Of a stretch of 39,335 bases of DNA, positions 1-8,252 are shown in pieces; position 1 is the stretch's first letter; each line of letters opens with the position of its first letter. The position numbers and the translations under genes are program-made. The stretch comes from Spirochaetes bacterium ADurb.Bin218 (GTDB taxonomy: Bacteria; Spirochaetota; UBA4802; UBA5550). Where the stretch lies: the NCBI GenBank assembly GCA_002069965.1, contig MWCI01000028.1, positions 1-39,335 of the forward strand, given 5' to 3'. The notes below the pieces were generated by a model. It saw only the letters and a program-made list of their open reading frames with translations. It did no database searches and was not told the DNA's origin.

Positions 1-510
1 ATTATCACCCTCAATTTGAGCATAAATATCACCAAAATTTTCATTTTGAAGAGCAATTGCAAACCTTTTGTTAATCCTACTCCGCTCTGATTCAAGTAAA
101 CCAGCATTGTTTTTAACAACAAAATTTATATTCTCATCATCAGCGCTAACAGAAAAAAGAATACTATATTCGCTACTTAAAATATCCTGCCTTATGAAGT
201 CAAAATCTCCAATAATATGCTCTTTAAAAAGACTTAATCCCTTTAGATATTCCTCTGAATTTGTTATATCAAGCCCATTCTTTATAAAAAAAACCCTTTT
301 GGCATTGGCCTTGAGGGCATTTACAAGCAATTCTCTGACAATTGTCAAAGCAGAATGTAATATGTAAAGTAGATCATATTTGGCAAGAACTCTTGCAATT
401 ATAGAATTAACAAGTATAAGTATATCATCTGAGATATACTTAAAACTGATCTTTACAGGTTCACCTGCATTTATCTTATCATATATTATTTTTTTCTGTT
501 CGTTGACCAT
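1..510 (-). CDS. Histidine-kinase-like ATPase (HATPase) protein, N-terminal part, cut by left edge
   Basis: An open frame of 170 codons runs from ATG at 510 to the left edge without a stop. Residues 63-73 read VRELLVNALKA, which resembles the N-box of GHKL/histidine-kinase ATPases (an E..xN..KA helix that binds Mg-ATP). There is no His-box or receiver in the visible part, and the later G-boxes would lie outside the window. The protein could be an anti-sigma-factor kinase, a MutL/Hsp90-type ATPase or a sensor kinase remnant; the fragment does not decide. The start has no clear ribosome-binding site, and a strong promoter ends only about 10 bases upstream, so the mRNA may be almost leaderless. 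It is transcribed divergently from the plus-strand operon beginning at 720. Confidence 0.6.
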   Translation of the reverse strand, partial: MVNEQKKIIYDKINAGEPVKISFKYISDDILILVNSIIARVLAKYDLLYILHSALTIVRELLVNALKANAKRVFFIKNGLDITNSEEYLKGLSLFKEHIIGDFDFIRQDILSSEYSILFSVSADDENINFVVKNNAGLLESERSRINKRFAIALQNENFGDIYAQIEGDN

Positions 511-519
511 ATAAAGTTA

Positions 520-548
520 AGAATAAATCCAATTCCACTGAATGTCAA
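520..548 (-). promoter_or_regulatory. Sigma-70-type promoter for the left-edge ATPase gene
   Basis: On the minus strand TTGACA (548-543) is followed after exactly 17 bases by TATTCT (525-520). Transcription would start near 513, only about three bases before the ATG at 510, so the message would be leaderless or nearly so. Confidence 0.5.
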
Positions 549-660
549 GATATTTGCAAAAATTTACCATAGATACAAGATTTTTAACTTTAACAACTAA
601 GGATATAATGAGCTTACACACTTAAGCCGAAAATCATTACATAAGAAATTATGATTATAT

Positions 661-689
661 TTGACAAAAAATAGTAAGTGCATTAAAAT
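661..689 (+). promoter_or_regulatory. Sigma-70-type promoter of the 720-6241 operon
   Basis: TTGACA (661-666), a spacer of exactly 17 bases, then TAAAAT (684-689). It lies 31 bases upstream of the ATG at 720; a GGAG at 704-707 serves as a somewhat distant ribosome-binding site. Confidence 0.65.
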
Positions 690-719
690 CTCTTACAAAA
701 ACTGGAGCAAAAAGCTAAG

Positions 720-1679
720 ATGCAAATAAAATTATGGGGTGTCAGAGGATCTCTTCCTTCTCCTCTAACAAATGAGGAATATAGCAGCAAATTGCAAAGG
801 ATCCTGAAACTTGCAGTTGATAAAAAAATAAAAACTCATGGGGAGATAGATTCTTTTTTAGACTCTCTTCCCAATGAGCTCCGATATACCTTTGGTGGAG
901 ACACAACATGTGTTACTGTGCAATCCTCCTCTGGCAAGCTATATATACTGGATTGCGGCACAGGCGTTAGGCGAGTTGGCAATATGCTTATGGAAGGGCC
1001 CTGTGCTCAAGGCAAGGGCGAGATCAATATTATGTTTACCCATAATCACTGGGATCACATACAGGGATTGCCCTTTTTTAGACCAATTTATGTGCCAGGA
1101 AATGTGCTCAACTTCTACTCCCCATATAAAAATCAAAAGGAGTGTCTGGAAAAACAGATGAGCACCCCATTTTTCCCAGCAACCTTTGAAGGAACTCCTT
1201 CCACAAAAAATTACTTTCTCATAGATCATGCTGTTCATGAGCCCATAATCCTTGAAGAAGACCTCAAAGTAAGCATATACCCTTTAAAACACCCCCAGGG
1301 CTGCTATGCCTATAAATTTGAACAAAATGGGAAAATATTCATCTTTGCCACAGATACTGAATTTACAGGTGAAATCATAGAGAGAATGGATAATAAAACC
1401 AATTTTTTCAAAAATGCGGATTTACTGATTCTGGACTCCCAATATACCTTAAATGAGGCTTTTCTTAAAGTTGACTGGGGACACACAAGCTATACCATGG
1501 CAGTAAACTGCGCTGCAAACTGGAATGTAAAAAAATTGGTAATGACTCATCACGAACCAGCATACTCTGACGATTTGCTCCAGGAAAACTATCTCCTGGC
1601 ACTGGAACATGCTCAAAACTTAGGAGGCGTAGATACAGAGATACTACTTGCTGTGGAGGGTATGGTCTTTGAACTATAG
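720..1679 (+). CDS. Metallo-beta-lactamase-fold hydrolase
   Basis: A 319-residue protein of the metallo-beta-lactamase superfamily, PhnP/RNase Z-like branch. It has the opening strand typical of the branch (KLWGVRGS), a DCGTG loop and the metal motif HNHWDH (H108, H110, D112, H113). Later metal-ligand candidates are the Asp of ATDTEF, the His of WGHTS and the His pair of MTHHEP. These make a two-zinc hydrolase very likely, but the substrate (cyclic nucleotide, phosphodiester or RNA) cannot be read from sequence. No signal peptide, so it is cytoplasmic. First gene of an operon whose other members are mostly exported; the next gene overlaps its end by 11 bases. Confidence 0.85.
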   Translation: MQIKLWGVRGSLPSPLTNEEYSSKLQRILKLAVDKKIKTHGEIDSFLDSLPNELRYTFGGDTTCVTVQSSSGKLYILDCGTGVRRVGNMLMEGPCAQGKGEINIMFTHNHWDHIQGLPFFRPIYVPGNVLNFYSPYKNQKECLEKQMSTPFFPATFEGTPSTKNYFLIDHAVHEPIILEEDLKVSIYPLKHPQGCYAYKFEQNGKIFIFATDTEFTGEIIERMDNKTNFFKNADLLILDSQYTLNEAFLKVDWGHTSYTMAVNCAANWNVKKLVMTHHEPAYSDDLLQENYLLALEHAQNLGGVDTEILLAVEGMVFEL

Positions 1680-2457
1680 CAAGAGTCTTATCTGCACTAT
1701 ACTTGTTTTTTCACTGCTATCCCCTCTTTTCAGTCAAAGGACAAAATCCAGCCTTCATGCAGGAAGTCAAAGGCACGCGGAGAGAAGTCTTAAGGATTCT
1801 CTTTACTTTCTAAAATTTATAGACCCTTCTGTTTCAAACAAAGGAACAGAGGAAGAAAAGCAGCTATTTATAAATATTATTAAAAAGGATCTCATTTCAA
1901 GAACGCTCTATCTAAAGTTTGCCTTTACCCCATCACTCACGGAAATAAAAAAAACCCAGGATATGATGATAATACTTTTCCAGAAGGTACATGAACGCGA
2001 TTGCTCTGAGGCCTTCAAGATGCTCAATGACGTTGCACCTGAAGTTACAAACTCAAAGAATGCAGCAGCAAAAAGATACCTTAGCCTTGGATACAGGAAT
2101 GCTAAGAATTCACAAACAGTAAAAATAATGGCTGATAATCTAACAGAGACAAATTACTCCATACGCTTATATGAATATGTTAAAGCTATAAAACTGGCAA
2201 AATATGCAAAGAGATATGCAATTATATCAATAATTGAAAAAAGAAGAATTTTAGAGACAAAAGAAAAACCCAATTATAACAAATATGACATTACAGCCAA
2301 TCTTATTGACAAATATTTAACAGAAAATAAAGACTACTACAGAGAAATTCATAAAGATAATTTTTATATTACTGATGATTCTATACTGGAAAAAACTCTG
2401 TCAAATCCAGAACTGGAAAAGACAGAGGAATTTAAAAAATACCAAAAAGAAGAGTGA
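1669..2457 (+). CDS. Secreted helical protein of unknown function
   Basis: Not a family I can name. I start it at TTG 1669 because GGAGGG at 1655-1660 lies 8 bases upstream and the resulting N terminus is a clean signal peptide (MNYSKSLICTILVFSLLSPL, then FSQ). A longer frame from TTG 1648 has no such site. The mature part, about 240 residues, is charged and almost wholly alpha-helical, with a Lys/Tyr-rich stretch around residues 165-190 and a Glu/Lys-rich tail. Its start overlaps the end of the hydrolase gene and its stop is 3 bases before the transglycosylase gene, so it is translated with them. Location and neighbours suggest an envelope role; that is inference. Confidence 0.7.
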   Translation: MNYSKSLICTILVFSLLSPLFSQRTKSSLHAGSQRHAERSLKDSLYFLKFIDPSVSNKGTEEEKQLFINIIKKDLISRTLYLKFAFTPSLTEIKKTQDMMIILFQKVHERDCSEAFKMLNDVAPEVTNSKNAAAKRYLSLGYRNAKNSQTVKIMADNLTETNYSIRLYEYVKAIKLAKYAKRYAIISIIEKRRILETKEKPNYNKYDITANLIDKYLTENKDYYREIHKDNFYITDDSILEKTLSNPELEKTEEFKKYQKEE

Positions 2458-2460
2458 GCA

Positions 2461-4746
2461 ATGAAAAATATAAAATTTACTTCATTTATTTTCTTATTAA
2501 TTCTTTCACTCATAACATGCAACCAGAAGGCTCAATCCTTTACACTCAGTTATAACCCTTTTTACGCCTCTGATGATGAGATAATATCCAAAACAGAAAA
2601 AAACAGTGAGAACTTTTTTTATAACTATATACTGGCACGTTCTTTCCAGAATAAAAAAGAATTCAAAAATGCAATTCTTTACTATGCAAACAGCGCTTTT
2701 ATGTCAAAGTATAACTTTTCGCTAAAACTCTTCCCTCAACCTGTCTATGCCTTTCTGAATTCATACTCATCAAAAAGCCCATACTATGACGATGCTGTTT
2801 TTGCCATTGCATCCATTTTTTATCAATATAATGAATTTGAATATGTTGTTAAATTTCTATCTCTTATAAAAAAAGATAACTCAGCCCTATACAGAGACTC
2901 CATCCTTCTAAAAAGCAAGGCTTTCCAGAGACTCAAAAAATACGACCAATCTGTAAGAGTTGCTACAGAGCTGACTAATATTTATAATGATGAAACCTCT
3001 CTGGGGGAGATATATATTCGCCTTGGCTCTGTATATGAAGAAGCAAACTACAATGAACAGGCAATAAACTCATATCTATTTATTTTAAAAAATCTCCCAG
3101 AAAGCTGGCACAGCGAAATAGCAATAAAGAGAATACTATATATACTCTCAAAAAACGAGATCCCAATACATGATAGCAATTCCATAGCAGCTATATGTGA
3201 GGCTCTTATTAAATCCAAAAACTTTGCTGATGCTCAAAAATTTCTGGAAAAAGAATCCGACAATCAAAACAAAAAGCTTATTGAACTTAAAGTGAGAGTC
3301 CTTGCAAATATCAGCCTAAATAGCGCCCTTGCTTATCTCAAAAATTTACAAGATGATCCTGATTATGAAAAATACACCCTTGCACTTGCCAATGAACTAT
3401 GGAACAAAGATAAAGCAACAGCTATTGCAATCTATAAAAATTTAGCCAACTCAAATAATGAAGAAATTAACAAAAGAGTATTACAGCGCCTTGCCTTTTA
3501 CTACGAAGAGAGGAGCAACCCTGAAATGATCCACTATATGGATAAATATATAAGCCTCTTCCCTTCTGATAAAATCTCTGGAAGATTTTTATGGCTTGCA
3601 GGAAGATATTATTTAAAAATTAACGAAGTAAAAAAAGCTACTGAGTATTTTGCTCAATCTGTCAAAAAATATCCTGAAAACTTCTACTCTGCTGCATCAA
3701 GATACTGGCTTTTTAAAATCACAAAAGGCAATGAAGAGGAATACAAAGAAGTCCTTGCAGACCTTGCATTTTTTACTCCAGAGTCAGCATATACTATTAT
3801 AGCTTTAGATGATTACTCAAAAAAATTCCAAACTGACGAACTGAGGCATCTCTTTGAAGAATGTTCTCAAAAAAAGCAAATTAAAGAAATGATACTTTAT
3901 CACAGCCTGCTGTTCATGAAGGAGGGATATAACAAAGAATGGGAAAAGAGAATATCCCAGATAAATGATTCTACCGAGCAATACTCAAACTTTAATAACT
4001 TCTACAAAAAGAGTTCTTACAAAACTTTTGCCTCTGCGAGACTAAATGATATTGAAAAATACTTTGCAGCTGGAGATATAGATTCAATAAACAGAGAAAT
4101 TACCATTATTCAAAAGAGCAAAGAAGCAGAAATAGACCTATCCCTTGCCATGAGCAGATTATCTTCTAAATACAATTGCTATGAATACAGCGTTATTTAT
4201 AGCCTGAGACTCCTTGAGTTATTATCTATTAAAGAAAATATTTCTCTATTTGAGGCAGACTTTAGCAGAGCCCTTTATCCTTGCGCCTTTTTTGACTGCG
4301 TAAAAAAAGAAAGTCAAAAAAACAGACTATCCCCTGCAATAGTACTTGCAGTGATGAGGGCAGAATCCAATTTTAACCACAGGGCAATATCTCCTGTTGG
4401 AGCAGTGGGACTTATGCAGCTTATGCCAACAACAGCCAGAGGCATCGCAAAGCAAATTGGAATAACAGACAGTCTTAATCTACAGGATCCATGCACATCC
4501 ATAAAACTCGGCTCCTATTACATAAAATGGTTATACAACCTTACAAAGGACAGCACAGAGAAAATGGTTGCTGCTTATAATGCAGGCATTGGAAATGTTC
4601 TTAATTGGGAAAGCAGATTTCAGGATAAGTCAATGGATTATTACTCTGAATTTATTCCCTTCAATGAAACAAGAAGCTACATATTCTTTACAAAAAAATT
4701 CATGATACAATATAGCTCAATATATAATTTCGGGAAGGGAGATTGA
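2461..4746 (+). CDS. Lipoprotein soluble lytic murein transglycosylase (Slt type)
   Basis: A 761-residue envelope enzyme that cleaves the MurNAc-GlcNAc bond of peptidoglycan to give 1,6-anhydro products. The N terminus is a lipoprotein signal (LSLITC, Cys20), so it should be anchored in a membrane. Residues about 35-560 are helical TPR-like repeats, like the superhelical U/L region of Slt70. The catalytic SLT domain occupies about 610-750 with MRAESNF (catalytic Glu635), AVGLMQLMPTTA and the AYNAG motif. All three motifs are intact, so activity is expected. It is preceded by 3 bases and followed by a one-base overlap with the FecR gene, so it is the core of a translationally coupled envelope operon. 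Confidence 0.92.
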   Translation: MKNIKFTSFIFLLILSLITCNQKAQSFTLSYNPFYASDDEIISKTEKNSENFFYNYILARSFQNKKEFKNAILYYANSAFMSKYNFSLKLFPQPVYAFLNSYSSKSPYYDDAVFAIASIFYQYNEFEYVVKFLSLIKKDNSALYRDSILLKSKAFQRLKKYDQSVRVATELTNIYNDETSLGEIYIRLGSVYEEANYNEQAINSYLFILKNLPESWHSEIAIKRILYILSKNEIPIHDSNSIAAICEALIKSKNFADAQKFLEKESDNQNKKLIELKVRVLANISLNSALAYLKNLQDDPDYEKYTLALANELWNKDKATAIAIYKNLANSNNEEINKRVLQRLAFYYEERSNPEMIHYMDKYISLFPSDKISGRFLWLAGRYYLKINEVKKATEYFAQSVKKYPENFYSAASRYWLFKITKGNEEEYKEVLADLAFFTPESAYTIIALDDYSKKFQTDELRHLFEECSQKKQIKEMILYHSLLFMKEGYNKEWEKRISQINDSTEQYSNFNNFYKKSSYKTFASARLNDIEKYFAAGDIDSINREITIIQKSKEAEIDLSLAMSRLSSKYNCYEYSVIYSLRLLELLSIKENISLFEADFSRALYPCAFFDCVKKESQKNRLSPAIVLAVMRAESNFNHRAISPVGAVGLMQLMPTTARGIAKQIGITDSLNLQDPCTSIKLGSYYIKWLYNLTKDSTEKMVAAYNAGIGNVLNWESRFQDKSMDYYSEFIPFNETRSYIFFTKKFMIQYSSIYNFGKGD

Positions 4747-5420
4747 TGAAAGCTATATTTGCATTACTTACAGCTCTTTCCATTATAAACTCAGAGGTAT
4801 CTATTGGGAAAATCCTTCAGACAAAGGGCTATATAAAAAAAACGAATATCAACTGCCAGGAAAAAAGCTGTTCAAAAACTCAGACAATCTCCCCAGGGGA
4901 GAGAATAATTACATCCAAGGATTCCGCTGCTCAAATCCTTCTTAATGACGGAACAGCTATTGTCATTTTTGAAAAAAGCGACATCATAATATCACGGATC
5001 AAATTAAGAGAAAGAGATAACCCAACAGAGATCTATATTGAGAGAGGGAAGATAAAGGTAATACAGAACAATTCATTTACAGAAGCCTCCCTTATAATAA
5101 AAACACCTGTTGCAGTTATAAAATCAGTGAAATCTGAAATTAGCATAGCAACAGGAGCTTGCGAAAGTGCTGTTTTTGTATACACAGGAGAAGCAGGGGT
5201 TGCAAGCAATTTTCCATCAGTTGACAGGGCATACATAGTCAAGGCTGGGTATGAAACTTTTATAAAAAAAGAAAATCCCCCGTCAAGGCCAGTGGAAGTA
5301 AAAAAGCTACTGCAAGGCTCATGGATTGGCCGCACTGTTATATCTCAGGACAACTGCCGGGTTAAAATATATAACAGAGAAACATCCATTGTTGATTGGC
5401 CTTTTATTCACAATGATTAA
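4746..5420 (+). CDS. FecR-domain exported protein
   Basis: A 224-residue protein with an N-terminal hydrophobic export signal followed by a FecR-like beta domain (about residues 45-170). Recognisable pieces are the SPGERIITSKDSAAQILLNDGTAIVIFE segment near residues 50-77 and the KTPVAVIKSVKSEISIATG segment near 120-138. ATG 4746 is chosen because its A is also the last base of the preceding TGA, and GGGAAGGGAG lies just upstream; TTG 4743 is the only alternative. FecR domains normally sense or scaffold in the periplasm. No FecI sigma factor or TonB receptor is present here, so an iron-dicitrate role is unlikely. Four cysteines (two near residues 36-42) could form disulphides. Confidence 0.8.
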   Translation: MKAIFALLTALSIINSEVSIGKILQTKGYIKKTNINCQEKSCSKTQTISPGERIITSKDSAAQILLNDGTAIVIFEKSDIIISRIKLRERDNPTEIYIERGKIKVIQNNSFTEASLIIKTPVAVIKSVKSEISIATGACESAVFVYTGEAGVASNFPSVDRAYIVKAGYETFIKKENPPSRPVEVKKLLQGSWIGRTVISQDNCRVKIYNRETSIVDWPFIHND

Positions 5421-5431
5421 CTTGCAAGTAG

Positions 5432-6241
5432 ATGAAAAATAAAACTAAAAATAAAGTTAGGGCATTAATTTTAATCCTACTGAGCTGTGCTGCTATTTCT
5501 TGCGCAACAAAGCAAGAACCAAAAATCGAGGATGAGAGCCTCAAAAAGAAATTTTTAAAAATTCAAAAATATTATAGCTCAGAAAACTGGGAAAAAAGGC
5601 TTACTGCAGTTAAATCATCAAAGGAGTTCCTCAACACAAGTTTTGACTCAGAGGCGATGGCCATTTTGCTAATGGCGGTAAAGGACCCACACCCTAAGAT
5701 TAAAATTGATGCTCTAAGGGTATTAAGCACAACAACCCCCTTCTCTGCACTGGGAATATTGAGGGAAATAGCCCTTTCAGAAGATAATCTAAATGTTAAG
5801 GCAGCAGCTATTGAAACACTGGGTGAATATAAGATGGCATCGAATTCCGAGATCTTTCTTAAAAATATCAATCACAGAGACTGGCTTATAAGAGAAGCTG
5901 CATTCCGGGCTTTGCTAAAGATTGAGCCTATGGAGCTACAAAAAAATTATATAGGCCACATAATTAAAGGAATAAATGATAAAAACATTGCTGTTAAAAT
6001 AGCTATTCTTTTAAATATAAAGATCAAAGATCAATTGCTTTATGATAAAATTTCAGAGATAATACAAAATAGAAAAACAAAAACATCACTTCTTGAGGCA
6101 GCTCTTATAGCAATTGTTGGATATACCCTTGATGATGTAACCAAAGAGAGAATAGTGGAACTCCTTACCCACAGAAACAAAAAAATTAGAATTCTGTCTC
6201 TGAGGGTATTGAAAGAGCAAAATCAAAATGGGAAAGATTAA
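5432..6241 (+). CDS. HEAT-repeat lipoprotein
   Basis: A 269-residue protein with a lipoprotein signal (AAISC, Cys24) followed by about six HEAT-type alpha-alpha repeats between residues 50 and 265. Typical repeat signatures are DPHPKIKIDALRVL, LNVKAAAIETLGEY, DWLIREAAFRALLKI and NKKIRILSLRVL. HEAT repeats form a curved protein-binding surface, so this is probably a membrane-anchored scaffold. It sits last in the operon with the transglycosylase and FecR protein and may bring those envelope partners together (inference). No strong ribosome-binding site precedes ATG 5432. Its stop codon overlaps the stop of the convergent gene by 4 bases. Confidence 0.8.
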   Translation: MKNKTKNKVRALILILLSCAAISCATKQEPKIEDESLKKKFLKIQKYYSSENWEKRLTAVKSSKEFLNTSFDSEAMAILLMAVKDPHPKIKIDALRVLSTTTPFSALGILREIALSEDNLNVKAAAIETLGEYKMASNSEIFLKNINHRDWLIREAAFRALLKIEPMELQKNYIGHIIKGINDKNIAVKIAILLNIKIKDQLLYDKISEIIQNRKTKTSLLEAALIAIVGYTLDDVTKERIVELLTHRNKKIRILSLRVLKEQNQNGKD

Positions 6242-6990
6242 ACCTTTTTCTCTACAGAGATAAAGGCCTTGTTTTTGCTATCCTGTTGATCCTTTTTATA
6301 ATCTCCTCTGAAATCTTCTCTGAGGAGTTTATCAAGCATCTCATCCTTTAACTCTCTGTCCCTTTTCTTATCCTTATCAAGAGTCAGAGAATCAACATAG
6401 GCCTGATACATCATAAATAAATTCTGCTTTGCTGTTCTGTAATAATAAATAGCTGTTATCAATCTTATTGCAGAGCCCTGAGTTTTATCACTTGAGTATT
6501 TATAATCCTCATAAATTGTAGAGGCCTTTTTAAGGGCAGCCTTAGCCTGATCAAGATATTTGTCTATAACCGGATTTCTTCCCTGACCATTTATTTCATT
6601 TTCAAGATTTATCTGAACATTCCTCTTTATTGCCTTATTTAAAAAGGCGGAAGTATCCTTATGATATAATTCAGAAAGTTTTTTTGCCAGTCTAAAGATT
6701 TCCTTTTCATTTTCAGAAAATTTGCTTGCTGCATCATCAGTCCTGTCCTGAAAATAAAGAGCTGTTGCATCTGCATATTGCTCAACAAGTTTCTGGACCT
6801 CCTGTTCCCCTCCACCATAGTTCAATATTGCAGTACGCAGGAGCTTGATGTTTTTAAAATTCTCATAGCTAAGCCGTTTAACAACAGAAGCAGGACTATA
6901 TTGCTCATTATACTGCTTCTCTTGAGCAAAAGCATCAAAAATAACTAAATTTATTAAGAGCATAAAAACTGTCAGAAACTTCTTAACCAT
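6238..6990 (-). CDS. Secreted helical protein of unknown function
   Basis: A 250-residue protein with a good signal peptide (cleavage likely after AFA, before QEK). The mature part is helical, rich in Lys, Glu and Tyr, with Ala/Tyr-rich helices around residues 145-200 (for example AIRLITAIYYYRTAKQ), giving a tetratricopeptide-like look without a countable repeat. I do not recognise the family. The start at 6990 is supported by GGGGG four bases upstream. Composition and size recall the secreted helical protein at 1669-2457. Upstream, TTGACT (7079-7074) and TATTAT (7054-7049) could form a weak promoter with a long 19-base spacer. The gene end overlaps the HEAT lipoprotein gene by 4 bases tail to tail. 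Confidence 0.72.
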   Translation of the reverse strand: MVKKFLTVFMLLINLVIFDAFAQEKQYNEQYSPASVVKRLSYENFKNIKLLRTAILNYGGGEQEVQKLVEQYADATALYFQDRTDDAASKFSENEKEIFRLAKKLSELYHKDTSAFLNKAIKRNVQINLENEINGQGRNPVIDKYLDQAKAALKKASTIYEDYKYSSDKTQGSAIRLITAIYYYRTAKQNLFMMYQAYVDSLTLDKDKKRDRELKDEMLDKLLREDFRGDYKKDQQDSKNKAFISVEKKV

Positions 6991-7123
6991 ATTACCCCCG
7001 GAAAATTTAAGAAAAAAATTTAACTACAAGATTTTTAATTGAATGAATATAATAGATCCTAATAAATGGATAAAGTCAAGAAAAAATGAAATTATTCATA
7101 GAAAATAACAAGCAGAGGAATAT

Positions 7124-8251
7124 ATGCTCCCGCAAAGCGCAGTAATTAAAGGAACCTCCCCTCAAACAATTGGTCTGAAAGTAGCTGGACTTTTTGTAAT
7201 TGAAAGAAATATCAAACTCCTCTCAGGGGCAGGTGTTAAGAAAATTTCCCTTCTTTTGTCTGAGGATGAAAAAACTTTTTTCTATACAAAAATAGCACGT
7301 CACCTTGAAAATATAGATGCAGAAATAGCAATTCTTGAGGGTAAAATCCCCTCTGATGGTTCAATAGTTATTCCCTCAACCATCCTTTTACAGCAATATC
7401 AGCTACAGAACTTTAATCTATACTTCAAAAAAAATAAAAAAAACTATGAGCCAATATTCAATGATGAGATGTTTATTATAAATTCAAAGCATGACTGCCA
7501 GAAAGCAGAAAAAATCCTCTCTGATTATATAATTAAAAACACAGGTGGGTTTATAGCTCAAAAAATAAATAAGAGAATATCAATACCTATAAGCAGAAAA
7601 CTGGCAAATACAAGGATTCATCCCAACTACCTGACAATATTCAATATGCTCATAGGCCTGGCAAGCTCCCTTTTTATATTGCTATCGGTGAAAGAGGGAA
7701 ATTCTCAATTAAGTGCCTATTTATTTATGCTCATGGGAGGGTTTCTATTTCAGGCAGCCTCAGTTCTTGATGGAGTAGATGGAGAGGTGGCAAAATTTAC
7801 ACTTAAGGTTTCAAAAATTGGTGGGTGGCTTGATACAATAAGCGACAACACAACTCTTCTGCTTTTCCTGATTTCTACTTCTTATGTCTTCTATAGGTTT
7901 ATGGGAGGATTAGCTTCCATAATCACAATAGCTGTTTTATTCACAGGACTTGCACTTATGCTTGCAAATATTATAAGCTATCTTTCAAAATATAGCCAGT
8001 CTGGTTCACTTGTGGCCTATGACAAAGAATTTCTTCAAAAGCTACCTCAAAATGATAAGCTTGTTTCCTTTTCATTAAAAATGAAATATATAACAAAAAA
8101 AGAGCTTTTTTCCCTATTTTTCTTTCTCTTTGCTTTTACAGGCAAGATTTATTACATCATACCTCTGGCGGCAATAATCTTAGTGGCTGCAGGAATTATT
8201 CTGAGCATTATAAACATGAAGTATCTCAAAAAATTTGGGGAAATGCAATAA
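7124..8251 (+). CDS. CDP-alcohol phosphatidyltransferase with degenerate nucleotidyltransferase head
   Basis: A 375-residue membrane protein. Residues 160-375 form a CDP-alcohol phosphatidyltransferase domain with about six membrane helices and the family signature D216-VD219-G-EV-A223-K224-(x8)-G233-(x3)-D237-(x3)-D241. All four catalytic/metal Asp are present, but the usual Arg of the DGxxAR motif is Lys224. Residues 1-150 look like a shortened sugar-phosphate nucleotidyltransferase (KVAGLFVIERNIKLL at about 24-38) that lacks the Gly-rich LAAGxGxR loop. This domain order is that of the bifunctional inositol-phosphate cytidylyltransferase / di-myo-inositol-phosphate-phosphate synthase family. 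It probably joins a CDP-alcohol to an inositol-like or lipid acceptor; the head is likely not catalytic. AGAGGAA precedes ATG 7124. Confidence 0.8.
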   Translation: MLPQSAVIKGTSPQTIGLKVAGLFVIERNIKLLSGAGVKKISLLLSEDEKTFFYTKIARHLENIDAEIAILEGKIPSDGSIVIPSTILLQQYQLQNFNLYFKKNKKNYEPIFNDEMFIINSKHDCQKAEKILSDYIIKNTGGFIAQKINKRISIPISRKLANTRIHPNYLTIFNMLIGLASSLFILLSVKEGNSQLSAYLFMLMGGFLFQAASVLDGVDGEVAKFTLKVSKIGGWLDTISDNTTLLLFLISTSYVFYRFMGGLASIITIAVLFTGLALMLANIISYLSKYSQSGSLVAYDKEFLQKLPQNDKLVSFSLKMKYITKKELFSLFFFLFAFTGKIYYIIPLAAIILVAAGIILSIINMKYLKKFGEMQ

Positions 8252-8252
8252 A

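Noticed and set aside
68-367. 99-codon plus-strand frame at the left edge
   Set aside because: The minus strand has an uninterrupted frame from 510 to the edge with an HATPase N-box; the plus frame is its shadow.
4746-5420. FecR protein as part of a FecI/FecA iron-dicitrate system
   Set aside because: No ECF sigma factor or TonB-dependent receptor is adjacent, and the protein lacks a membrane helix after a cytoplasmic anti-sigma domain.
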